A DNA stretch of 64,000 nt. Origin: Nocardia brevicatena NBRC 12119 (GTDB lineage: Bacteria > Actinomycetota > Actinomycetes > Mycobacteriales > Mycobacteriaceae). Positions 53,612-64,000 of the stretch are shown in pieces. The translations under genes and the position numbers were made by a program. The notes under the pieces are model-generated. The model was given only the letters and a program-made list of their open reading frames with translations. It had not been told where the DNA came from and ran no database searches. Position 1 is the stretch's first letter. The number at the start of each line of letters is the position of its first letter. The stretch is taken from positions 56,769-120,768 of the forward strand of contig NZ_BAFU01000023.1 of assembly GCF_000308495.1 (NCBI RefSeq), in the 5' to 3' direction.

Positions 53612-54406
53612 CTGAGCGTCACCACCTTGGCCGCGGAATTCCACGCGCCATCGCTAACCGACTTCTTCCCTCCGGCGGTGCTGTTCGAGGGGACACCGTT
53701 CGAACTCGATCGTCTGATGTTGATCCGCATCCTCATGACGGCGGTGTTGGCCGGTGTCATGTTCCTGGCATTCCGCACCCCGCGTATCGTGCCGCGCGGC
53801 CTGCAGAATGCCGCCGAGATGGGTCTCGTCTTCGTCAAGGAGCAGATCTGCGAAGAGGTTCTCGGCAAGGAAACCGGGCGCAGGTTCTTCCCGCTCATCG
53901 CGACGATCTTCTTCACCGTCCTCTTCCTCAATTTCACCGGCGTGATCCCGTTCCTGAATATCTCGTCGAATGCCCGCATCGGTATGCCGCTGGTGCTGGC
54001 AGTGCTGGCCTATATCGCGTTCAACTACGTGGGTATCAAGAAGTACGGCTTCGTCAAGTACATGCGCAGCAGCATCGTGGTTCCGAATGTTCCGGCCGCC
54101 ATGCACGTGCTGCTGATTCCGATCGAGTTCATCTCGACCTTCCTGCTGCGCCCGTTCACGCTGACCGTCCGACTCATGGCCAATATGCTGGCCGGTCACA
54201 TCATGCTGGTGCTGTTCTTCAGCGCGACGCAGTTCTTCCTTTTCGACGCCGACGCCGCGTGGATGAAGGGGTTCTCGCCGTTCTCGCTGCTGGGCGGTTT
54301 CGCCTTCACGCTGTTCGAGCTGCTGGTGATCTTCCTGCAGGCGTATGTGTTCGCCCTGCTGACCGCCGTCTACATCGGTCTCGCCGAACACGCAGACTCA
54401 CACTGA
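53612..54406 (+). CDS. atpB: ATP synthase Fo subunit a
   Basis: About 264 residues with five or six transmembrane helices. The channel helix holds the essential Arg in LLRPFTLTVRLMANMLAGH, and the C-terminal helix ends ALLTAVYIGLAEHA. The start is unusual: GGGAGAG (53601-53607) sits four bases before a CTG (53612) that gives the N-terminus LSVTTLAAEFH, while the first ordinary start, TTG 53627, is 19 bases from it. CTG initiation is therefore likely (inference). It opens the atpBEFHAGDC operon. Confidence 0.95.
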   Translation: MSVTTLAAEFHAPSLTDFFPPAVLFEGTPFELDRLMLIRILMTAVLAGVMFLAFRTPRIVPRGLQNAAEMGLVFVKEQICEEVLGKETGRRFFPLIATIFFTVLFLNFTGVIPFLNISSNARIGMPLVLAVLAYIAFNYVGIKKYGFVKYMRSSIVVPNVPAAMHVLLIPIEFISTFLLRPFTLTVRLMANMLAGHIMLVLFFSATQFFLFDADAAWMKGFSPFSLLGGFAFTLFELLVIFLQAYVFALLTAVYIGLAEHADSH

Positions 54407-54411
54407 CCTGA

Positions 54412-54732
<321 letters not shown>

Positions 54733-54737
54733 TTCCG

Positions 54738-55298
54738 ATGATCGAATTCACTCTGCTCGCAGCCGAAGAAGGAGAGGATGTGAATCCTCTTCTGCCCGCG
54801 ACGTACGACATCGTCTGGTCGGCGGTGTGTGTGGCGATTATCGCCGTTATTTTCTACAAGTACGTGATTCCGCGCCTGTCCAAGGTGCTGGACGAGCGTT
54901 CGGACAAGATCGAGGGGGGAATCCAGCGGGCCGAGGCCGCGCAGGAAGAAGCCCAGCAGACTCTGCAGCAGTACCAGCAGCAGCTGGCCGAAGCGCGACT
55001 CGAGGCGGCGAAGATCCGCGAGGACGCTCGTGCCCAGGGGCAGCAGATTCTCGCGCAGATGCGCGCCGAAGCCCAGGCGGAAAGCGACCGCATCGTCGCG
55101 GCCGGGCACACCCAGCTGGAAGCCCAGCGCCAGCAGATCCTCACCGAACTGCGGGCCGATGTGGGCCGCACCGCCGTGGATCTGGCCGAGAAGATCATCG
55201 GCCGGTCGGTGTCGGACGAGGCCAAGCAGGCGGCGACGATCGAGCGATTCCTCGACGAGATCGACAAGTCGAATGCCGGCATCGGGGTCGGAAGGTAA
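54738..55298 (+). CDS. atpF: ATP synthase Fo subunit b
   Basis: 186 residues: one N-terminal transmembrane helix ([20 protein letters not shown]), then a long charged coiled coil (Glu/Ala/Gln-rich, residues about 45-150) that forms the peripheral stalk. The ATG at 54738 gives an N-terminus ([15 protein letters not shown]) like that of M. tuberculosis AtpF; a GTG at 54780 with a strong AAGGAG before it is a serious alternative. It is separate from delta, unlike the mycobacterial fusion. Confidence 0.95.
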   Translation: MIEFTLLAAEEGEDVNPLLPATYDIVWSAVCVAIIAVIFYKYVIPRLSKVLDERSDKIEGGIQRAEAAQEEAQQTLQQYQQQLAEARLEAAKIREDARAQGQQILAQMRAEAQAESDRIVAAGHTQLEAQRQQILTELRADVGRTAVDLAEKIIGRSVSDEAKQAATIERFLDEIDKSNAGIGVGR

Positions 55299-55317
55299 CG
55301 ACGGAGGCGTGAGAACC

Positions 55318-56127
55318 ATGTACGCAGCGAGCCGCGAGGCCAGTTCCCGGTCCCGGGAGGCGCTGACATCCGCGCTGAGCGGAAGCAACGGTGTCGCGGT
55401 CACCACGGGGTCCGAACTGTTCGCCGTTGTCTCCGTGCTCGACGACCAGCGTTCGCTGCGTGTGGCGCTCGCGGACGTGTCGGTGCCCGGCTCGGTGCGC
55501 GCCGAGCTGAGCGAGCGAGTCTTCGGCGGCAAGGTCAGCGCCGCCACCCAGGCGGTGCTGACCACTGCGGTCGCCCAGGACTGGTCGCGCCCCGCCGATC
55601 TGGTCGATACCCTGGTCTTGCTGGGGCAGCAGGCCCTGTTGGAGTCGGCCGCCGAACGAGGCCGCCTGGACGCGGTCGAGGACGAACTGTTCCGACTCGG
55701 CCGGATTATCGCCGACAACCCCGACCTGGAGCAGGCGCTGTCCGACCGCGGCAAACCCGCCGCGGCCAAACGCGAACTGTTGTCCCGGCTGCTTTCGGGT
55801 AAGACCGAGGACATCACCCAGACCCTGGCCGAGCAGGTGGTGACCCGGAACCGGGCCGGGATCGGTACGGCCTTCGATGAACTGTCCGACCTGGCCGCGG
55901 CCCGGCGACACCAGGTCGTCGCGCATGTGCGCTCGGCGATCACGCTGTCCGACCAGCAGCGGGAACGGCTCGCCAGTTCGCTGCAGCGCATCTACGGCCA
56001 AGCCGTCACGGTGCACGTCGAGGTCGATCCCGGTCTGCTGAGCGGGCTCGTCGTGCGCATCGGCGACGATGTGATCGACGGCAGCGCCACCGGCCGACTG
56101 GAACGGCTGCGCCGCGAACTGAGCTAG
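55318..56127 (+). CDS. atpH: ATP synthase F1 subunit delta
   Basis: 269 residues. The N-terminal helical domain starts [20 protein letters not shown], and the C-terminal OSCP-type end is [20 protein letters not shown]. It links the stator to the top of F1. It is longer than the 177 residues of E. coli but lacks the extra b-like N-terminal part of mycobacterial AtpH, as in corynebacteria and nocardiae. ATG 55318 with CGGAGG ten bases before it. Confidence 0.95.
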   Translation: MYAASREASSRSREALTSALSGSNGVAVTTGSELFAVVSVLDDQRSLRVALADVSVPGSVRAELSERVFGGKVSAATQAVLTTAVAQDWSRPADLVDTLVLLGQQALLESAAERGRLDAVEDELFRLGRIIADNPDLEQALSDRGKPAAAKRELLSRLLSGKTEDITQTLAEQVVTRNRAGIGTAFDELSDLAAARRHQVVAHVRSAITLSDQQRERLASSLQRIYGQAVTVHVEVDPGLLSGLVVRIGDDVIDGSATGRLERLRRELS

Positions 56128-56194
56128 CGGTTCGCCGCCGGCCGGCCCATCCCACCCCCGACATTCCAGACCAGACACCGAGAGCAGGAAGAAC

Positions 56195-57829
<1,635 letters not shown>

Positions 57830-57873
57830 TCGGCGGTCCGTGATGAGTCATACAATCCTCGGCGGGAGCGAAA

Positions 57874-57909
57874 GGCGAGCGCACGGCCGTGCGCCGGCGT
57901 GCGCTCGCC
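57874..57909. other. competing hairpins between atpA and atpG
   Basis: GGCGAGCGCACG (57874-57885) pairs perfectly with 57898-57909. The same left arm also lies in the perfect 16-bp palindrome GCGCACGGCCGTGCGC (57879-57894), so the two structures exclude each other. They sit in an unusually long 137-base gap inside the atp operon and could affect the ratio of AtpA to AtpG (inference). Confidence 0.5.
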
Positions 57910-57921
57910 GTCGATTCACCC

Positions 57922-57949
57922 CAGCTCCCCGCTCATGCGGGGATGAGCC
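57922..57949 (+). repeat. isolated type I-E CRISPR-repeat-like sequence
   Basis: The 28 bases starting CAGCTCCCCGCTCATG and ending CGGGGATGAGCC have the length, the CCCCGC/GCGGGG stem and the GGGGATGAGCC end of type I-E repeats of actinobacteria. No second copy lies within several hundred bases on either side and no cas gene is in the window, so this is not an array. It overlaps the upstream part of the atpG ribosome binding region. The likeness may be chance. Confidence 0.4.
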
Positions 57950-57966
57950 AGGAGTGTGAACCGCTG

Positions 57967-60410
<2,444 letters not shown>

Positions 60411-60416
60411 TCACCG

Positions 60417-60794
60417 ATGGCGGATATGTCAGTTGATCTGGTCGCCGTCGAGCGGCGGCTGTGGTCCGGCCGGGCGAGTTTCGTCAGTGCCCAGACCACC
60501 GAGGGACAGATCGGCATCATGCCGGGTCACGAGCCGCTGCTCGGCCAACTGGTCGAGGGCGGAACGGTGACCATCGTCGACAACGAGGGGCAGCGGGTCG
60601 TCGCGGCGGTGCACGGCGGGTTCTTCTCCGTCACCGCCGACGCGGTACGGGTGCTGGCCGAGTCCGCCGAGTTCTCGACCGAGGTCGATATCGAGGCGGC
60701 TCGTCGCGTGCTCGCCGATTCCTCGGCCTCGGAAGAGGAACTGCGGGTGGCGCAGGGCCGCGTGCGCGCGGTGGAGCAGAGCGCTTCGGCCTAG
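60417..60794 (+). CDS. atpC: ATP synthase F1 subunit epsilon
   Basis: 125 residues. The N-terminal beta-sandwich contains [18 protein letters not shown] and [13 protein letters not shown]; the C-terminal helix is short, as in mycobacteria. It regulates rotation and hydrolysis. ATG 60417 lies six bases after atpD. It ends the operon, followed by a strong terminator. Confidence 0.97.
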   Translation: MADMSVDLVAVERRLWSGRASFVSAQTTEGQIGIMPGHEPLLGQLVEGGTVTIVDNEGQRVVAAVHGGFFSVTADAVRVLAESAEFSTEVDIEAARRVLADSSASEEELRVAQGRVRAVEQSASA

Positions 60795-60840
60795 CGCGCG
60801 TTCGTCGGCTGTCATCACAGGCGCCGATTCGACAGCCGGT

Positions 60841-60879
60841 ACTCGACCGGCGGCGGGTTTGCCCCGCCGCCGGTCGAGT
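60841..60879 (+). terminator. atp operon terminator, 17-bp stem
   Basis: 60841-60857 (ACTCGACCGGCGGCGGG) pairs perfectly with 60863-60879 around the loop TTTGC. It lies 46 bases after atpC. Confidence 0.8.
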
Positions 60880-60953
60880 CGTCTCCGGGGAGAACGGCCA
60901 CCCCGCAGCAGTGACACGGGTCGCCGTGCGAAACCGGCATTCGGTCGGTGGCG

Positions 60954-60980
60954 TTGACACGCCCCGGCCGTTTGTAAACT
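60954..60980 (+). promoter_or_regulatory. promoter of the DUF2550 gene
   Basis: A consensus -35 TTGACA (60954-60959) and TAAACT (60975-60980) with a 15-base spacer, shorter than ideal. It lies about 80 bases before the DUF2550 start, after the atp terminator. Confidence 0.55.
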
Positions 60981-61059
60981 CGGGGCCATGATTGAATGAC
61001 CGCGAGTACACCGAATGGATAATTCCGGTTCGGTTGGGTGAGTGAAGGGATGTGCGGCA

Positions 61060-61512
61060 TTGCAGACCGGGATGGTTCTTCTGATCATTCTGGTGTTGCT
61101 GCTGGTCGGACTCGCCCTCGCCTCCACGTATCGCCTGGTCATGCTGCGGCGCGGCGGCACCGCCGCGATTCTGCGGGTCCTGCCCGCCCGTGGGGGTGAG
61201 CGCTGGCGGCACGGTCTGATCCGGTATGACGAGGACCGGCTGGTGTTCTTCAAGCTGACCAGCCTGAAACTCGGACCGGATTCGGTGATCCGCCGCCGCG
61301 GTATCGAGCTCGGGGACAAACGCGGTCCCCAGGGCGACGAATACGACATCATGACCGACGAGATCGTGGTGATCGCGGTATCCGACAACGAGGGCCGCTA
61401 CGAGCTGGCGCTGGACCGCGGTTCGCTGGCGGCCTTCCTGTCCTGGGTGGAGTCCCGTCCATCCGACCGCGCGCGCCGACTACGCGACCGACCGGGCTCC
61501 GGAACCATCTGA
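61060..61512 (+). CDS. DUF2550 family membrane-anchored protein
   Basis: About 150 residues: one N-terminal transmembrane helix (MVLLIILVLLLVGLALASTY) and a cytoplasmic PH-like domain with WRHGLIRYDEDRLVFFKLTS and YELALDRGSLAAFLSWVESR. It is the orthologue of Rv1312, always found after atpC in this order; the function is unknown. The TTG at 61060 is preferred because AAGGGA lies nine bases before it; a GTG at 61042 is the other option. Confidence 0.85.
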   Translation: MQTGMVLLIILVLLLVGLALASTYRLVMLRRGGTAAILRVLPARGGERWRHGLIRYDEDRLVFFKLTSLKLGPDSVIRRRGIELGDKRGPQGDEYDIMTDEIVVIAVSDNEGRYELALDRGSLAAFLSWVESRPSDRARRLRDRPGSGTI

Positions 61513-61632
61513 TCGAAGCCCCGGCATGAGCGGCCGGCGCCCGGAGGTGGTAGCGCAGCGCGACCACGTGGGGCACCCGCTCATACCGAATGGACACCGC
61601 ACCGGAGCGCGGACACCGTTTATGGTTGTCGT

Positions 61633-62244
61633 GTGAGCGTGCACCTGACGCGGATCTACACCCGCACCGGAGACGACGGGACCACCGGTCTCAGCGATTT
61701 CTCCAGGGTCGCCAAAACCGACCCGCGCCTGGTCGCATATGCCGACTGCGACGAGGCCAATGCGGCCCTCGGCGTGGCCGTTGCGCTGGGCCTGCCGGAG
61801 GCCGAACTGCTCGTGGTGCTGCGAGGGGTGCAAAACGACCTGTTCGATGTGGGCGCGGACCTGTCCACCCCTGTCGTCGCCGAGCCGAAGTATCCACCGC
61901 TGCGGGTCACCGAGCCCTATATCGATCGCCTGGAAGCATGGTGTGACGAATTCAACGCCGAACTGGCACCGTTGAATTCGTTCATCCTGCCCGGCGGTAC
62001 CCCACTGGCGGCCCTGCTGCACAGCGCGCGCACCGTTGTGCGACGGGCGGAGCGTTCGGCCTGGGCGGCCGTGGCCGCCTACCCCGATGACACCTCGGTC
62101 CTGCCCGCCAAATATCTCAACCGGTTATCGGATCTGTTGTTCATCCTCGCCCGGTATGCGAATCCGGGCGGGGATGTGCTGTGGCAGCCCGGGGGCGGTC
62201 GCTCCACCGACGAGACGACGGCCACCCCGGATTCCGAGACCTGA
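61633..62244 (+). CDS. ATP:cob(I)alamin adenosyltransferase, PduO type
   Basis: 203 residues. The PduO-type ATP site YTRTGDDGTTGLSD lies at the N-terminus, YADCDEANAALG follows, and the conserved Arg/Glu pair is in RTVVRRAERSAW. It makes adenosylcobalamin, the cofactor of methylmalonyl-CoA mutase, which would process the propionyl-CoA from the valine pathway further left (inference). GTG start 61633. It lies between DUF2550 and murA, as Rv1314c does in M. tuberculosis, though there it is on the opposite strand. Confidence 0.94.
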   Translation: MSVHLTRIYTRTGDDGTTGLSDFSRVAKTDPRLVAYADCDEANAALGVAVALGLPEAELLVVLRGVQNDLFDVGADLSTPVVAEPKYPPLRVTEPYIDRLEAWCDEFNAELAPLNSFILPGGTPLAALLHSARTVVRRAERSAWAAVAAYPDDTSVLPAKYLNRLSDLLFILARYANPGGDVLWQPGGGRSTDETTATPDSET

Positions 62245-62430
62245 TCGCGCCCATCCGACTGCGACGAAATCCGACCGAATTTCACCGGAACCATGGATAC
62301 TGCGCCAGACGAACCCACGCTCCGACCCGGGGCGAAGGGTGTGGGCGGTGGCTCCGCGGCGGGCATCGTCGCAGGAACAGAGCGCACTATCCTGGCACTC
62401 ACTGGTGTGCCGATAACGCGGAGAGGCGGC

Positions 62431-63690
62431 ATGGAACGGTTTTTGGTAACAGGCGGCGACCGGCTGGTCGGTGAGGTCACGGTTGGCGGCGCCAAGAACA
62501 GTGTCCTCAAGCTGATGGCCGCTGCCCTGCTTGCCGAGGGCACCACCACCATCACGAACTGTCCCGACATCCTGGATGTGCCGCTGATGGCCGACGTGTT
62601 GCGCGGCCTGGGATGCGATGTGACGGTCGACGGTGCGGTGGTGACCATCGACACGCCCACCGAGCCCAAGTATCACGCGGATTTCGCCGCTGTCACCCAG
62701 TTCCGCGCCTCGGTCTGTGTGCTCGGTCCGCTCATGGCGCGCTGCCGACGCGCCGTGGTCGCGCTGCCCGGCGGCGATGCCATCGGCTCCCGCCCCCTGG
62801 ACATGCACCAGGCCGGTCTGCGGCTGCTCGGCGCGACCAGCGAGATCGAGCACGGCTGCGTGGTCGCCCGCGCCGACGAGCTCCAGGGTGCCCGGATCCG
62901 GCTCGACTTCCCGTCGGTGGGCGCCACGGAGAACATCCTCATGGCCGCGGTCCTCGCCGACGGCGAAACGGTGATCGACAATGCCGCGCGGGAACCCGAG
63001 ATCGTCGACCTGTGCACCATGCTCAACCAGATGGGTGCCCGGGTCAGCGGGGCCGGCACCTCGGTACTGACCATCCAGGGCGTGAAACGGCTCTCACCTA
63101 CGACACACCGTGTGATCGGCGACCGGATCGTCGCCGCGACCTGGGGCATCGCCGCGGCCATGACCATGGGGGACGTGCGCGTCACCGGGGTCAATCCCAA
63201 ACACCTGTCGCTGGTGTTGGACAAACTGCGCGCAGCGGGTGCGCGGATCTCCTTCGAACCGGAGGGGTTCCGGGTGGTCCAGCCGGAACGGCCGCGGGCG
63301 GTGAACTTCTCCACCCTGCCGTTCCCCGGGTTCCCCACCGACCTGCAGCCGATGGCGATCGGCCTGGCCGCCATCGCCGACGGAACCTCCATGATCACCG
63401 AGAACATCTTCGAGGCGCGGTTCCGTTTCGTGGAGGAGATGATCCGGTTGGGTGCCGACGCCCGCACCGACGGGCACCACGCGGTGGTGCGGGGTATCCC
63501 TCGGTTGTCCAGTGCGCCGGTCTGGTCGTCGGATATCCGCGCGGGCGCCGGTCTCGTCCTGGCGGGATTGGTCGCCGAGGGGACCACCGAGGTGCACGAC
63601 GTTTTCCACATCGATCGGGGTTATCCGAACTTCGTCGAGAACCTGCAGGCGCTCGGTGCGCGGATCGAACGGGTCGGGGCGGCGGAATGA
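62431..63690 (+). CDS. murA: UDP-N-acetylglucosamine 1-carboxyvinyltransferase
   Basis: 419 residues. EPSP-synthase fold with [19 protein letters not shown] (UDP-GlcNAc site, residues about 19-37) and [17 protein letters not shown]. The active-site loop is [15 protein letters not shown]: Asp116 replaces the Cys that fosfomycin alkylates in E. coli MurA, so the enzyme should be fosfomycin-insensitive, as known for the Asp-bearing M. tuberculosis MurA. It begins peptidoglycan synthesis. ATG 62431 with GGAGAGG; the frame is open 46 codons further upstream without such a site. It precedes the rRNA operon. Confidence 0.97.
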   Translation: MERFLVTGGDRLVGEVTVGGAKNSVLKLMAAALLAEGTTTITNCPDILDVPLMADVLRGLGCDVTVDGAVVTIDTPTEPKYHADFAAVTQFRASVCVLGPLMARCRRAVVALPGGDAIGSRPLDMHQAGLRLLGATSEIEHGCVVARADELQGARIRLDFPSVGATENILMAAVLADGETVIDNAAREPEIVDLCTMLNQMGARVSGAGTSVLTIQGVKRLSPTTHRVIGDRIVAATWGIAAAMTMGDVRVTGVNPKHLSLVLDKLRAAGARISFEPEGFRVVQPERPRAVNFSTLPFPGFPTDLQPMAIGLAAIADGTSMITENIFEARFRFVEEMIRLGADARTDGHHAVVRGIPRLSSAPVWSSDIRAGAGLVLAGLVAEGTTEVHDVFHIDRGYPNFVENLQALGARIERVGAAE

Positions 63691-63764
63691 ATGGATTCGT
63701 TTCGCCGCGCGGTGTGAACGGATAGCGAAAACGGCGCTTTGAAAATCGTTCCTGACCAGGCGAT

Positions 63765-63793
63765 TTGACATCGCAAACAACTGCACGTAACTT
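63765..63793 (+). promoter_or_regulatory. rRNA operon promoter P1
   Basis: A perfect -35 TTGACA (63765-63770), a 17-base spacer and TAACTT (63788-63793). It is the strongest sigma-70-type match in the window, placed after murA where mycobacteria and relatives have the rrn promoters. The start of transcription would be near 63800. Confidence 0.75.
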
Positions 63794-63799
63794 ATTCAA

Positions 63800-64000
63800 C
63801 GTCAGAGCGACACGGACACCGACCCGGGGCCGAGGAGCCGAGCGGAAGCGCTCAGCGAAGGGCCAGGGAAACGAGGTAGGACGAGGAGCGCCTGACGATC
63901 ACAATGGCTCGATCGAGTGTCCGGTTTGCAACCGGGTACATGAGTGGGCTAAGCTGGAAAAGTTGCTTCACCGATCAGCTGAGAATAATCGGCCAGATAG
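63800..64000 (+). other. leader of the rRNA operon, cut by the window edge
   Basis: Noncoding. A second promoter-like pair is TTGCAA (63926-63931), 18 bases and TAAGCT (63950-63955). The part 63800-63880 is rich in GAGGAGC-like motifs and inverted repeats that could pair for processing. The 16S rRNA gene itself is expected just beyond the window; no part of it is seen. Confidence 0.55.

Noticed and set aside
57922-57949. CRISPR array
   Set aside because: Only one repeat-like unit is present, with no second copy at spacer distance and no cas genes in the window, so it is reported as a curiosity and not as an array.
63956-64000. 5' end of 16S rRNA
   Set aside because: No conserved 16S start sequence is visible before the window ends; only promoter and leader sequence is present.

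Overview
The window is GC-rich chromosomal DNA from an actinomycete of the order Mycobacteriales, most like Nocardia (inference). The right half has the gene order argS-lysA-hom-thrC-thrB-rho-rpmE-prfA-prmC-sua5-wecA-atpI-atpBEFHAGDC-DUF2550-cobalamin adenosyltransferase-murA-(rrn), which is the order known from Mycobacterium tuberculosis (Rv1292 to Rv1315 and the rRNA operon). The ATP synthase b and delta subunits are separate here, whereas mycobacteria make a b-delta fusion, so the genome is probably not mycobacterial. MurA carries Asp instead of Cys at the fosfomycin site, as in M. tuberculosis.

Left part (1-13 kb): the first codons of an unknown minus-strand gene, a HIT protein, a three-gene proton-translocating NAD(P) transhydrogenase operon (pntAA-pntAB-pntB) ending in a strong hairpin, an AAA ATPase, an MFS exporter divergent from an AraC regulator, a hotdog thioesterase, and a large LuxR-type ATPase regulator. 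About 0.9 kb with only doubtful short ORFs follows, then an SDR oxidoreductase.

Middle part (13-38 kb): two catabolic units that fit together in branched-chain amino acid breakdown. An Lrp/AsnC regulator is divergent from a branched-chain 2-oxoacid dehydrogenase operon (bkdABC). Further on, the valine-specific steps (isobutyryl-CoA dehydrogenase, 3-hydroxyisobutyryl-CoA hydrolase, 3-hydroxyisobutyrate dehydrogenase mmsB, methylmalonate-semialdehyde dehydrogenase mmsA) form one tightly overlapping operon behind a perfect 12-bp palindrome. Between and after them lie a sulfurtransferase, a secreted HNH protein, a SNF2 helicase with a SWIM-finger partner, an amidohydrolase, membrane proteins, an Hsp70-like protein, a MarR regulator, a Tat-exported metallophosphoesterase, a DUF305/DUF3105 pair, tRNA-Cys(GCA) and tRNA-Arg(CCG).

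Right part (38-64 kb): the conserved housekeeping block. It makes lysine, threonine, Rho, ribosomal protein L31, release factor 1 and its methyltransferase, the t6A enzyme, the first enzyme of lipid-linked cell-wall glycan assembly, F1Fo ATP synthase, and MurA. The window ends in the promoter and leader region of an rRNA operon.

Structure not explained by ordinary genes: a decayed IS605-type tnpB 3' end with an omegaRNA-like terminus (19.26-19.38 kb); a frameshifted XRE antitoxin-like gene next to a 23-bp perfect hairpin (30.3-30.7 kb); a 142-bp-period tandem repeat upstream of sua5 whose unit recurs in part at 12.5 kb, followed by stacked inverted repeats (50.4-50.9 kb); and, between atpA and atpG, two competing hairpins plus one isolated sequence that looks like a type I-E CRISPR repeat. 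No CRISPR array, prophage or intact insertion sequence was seen.
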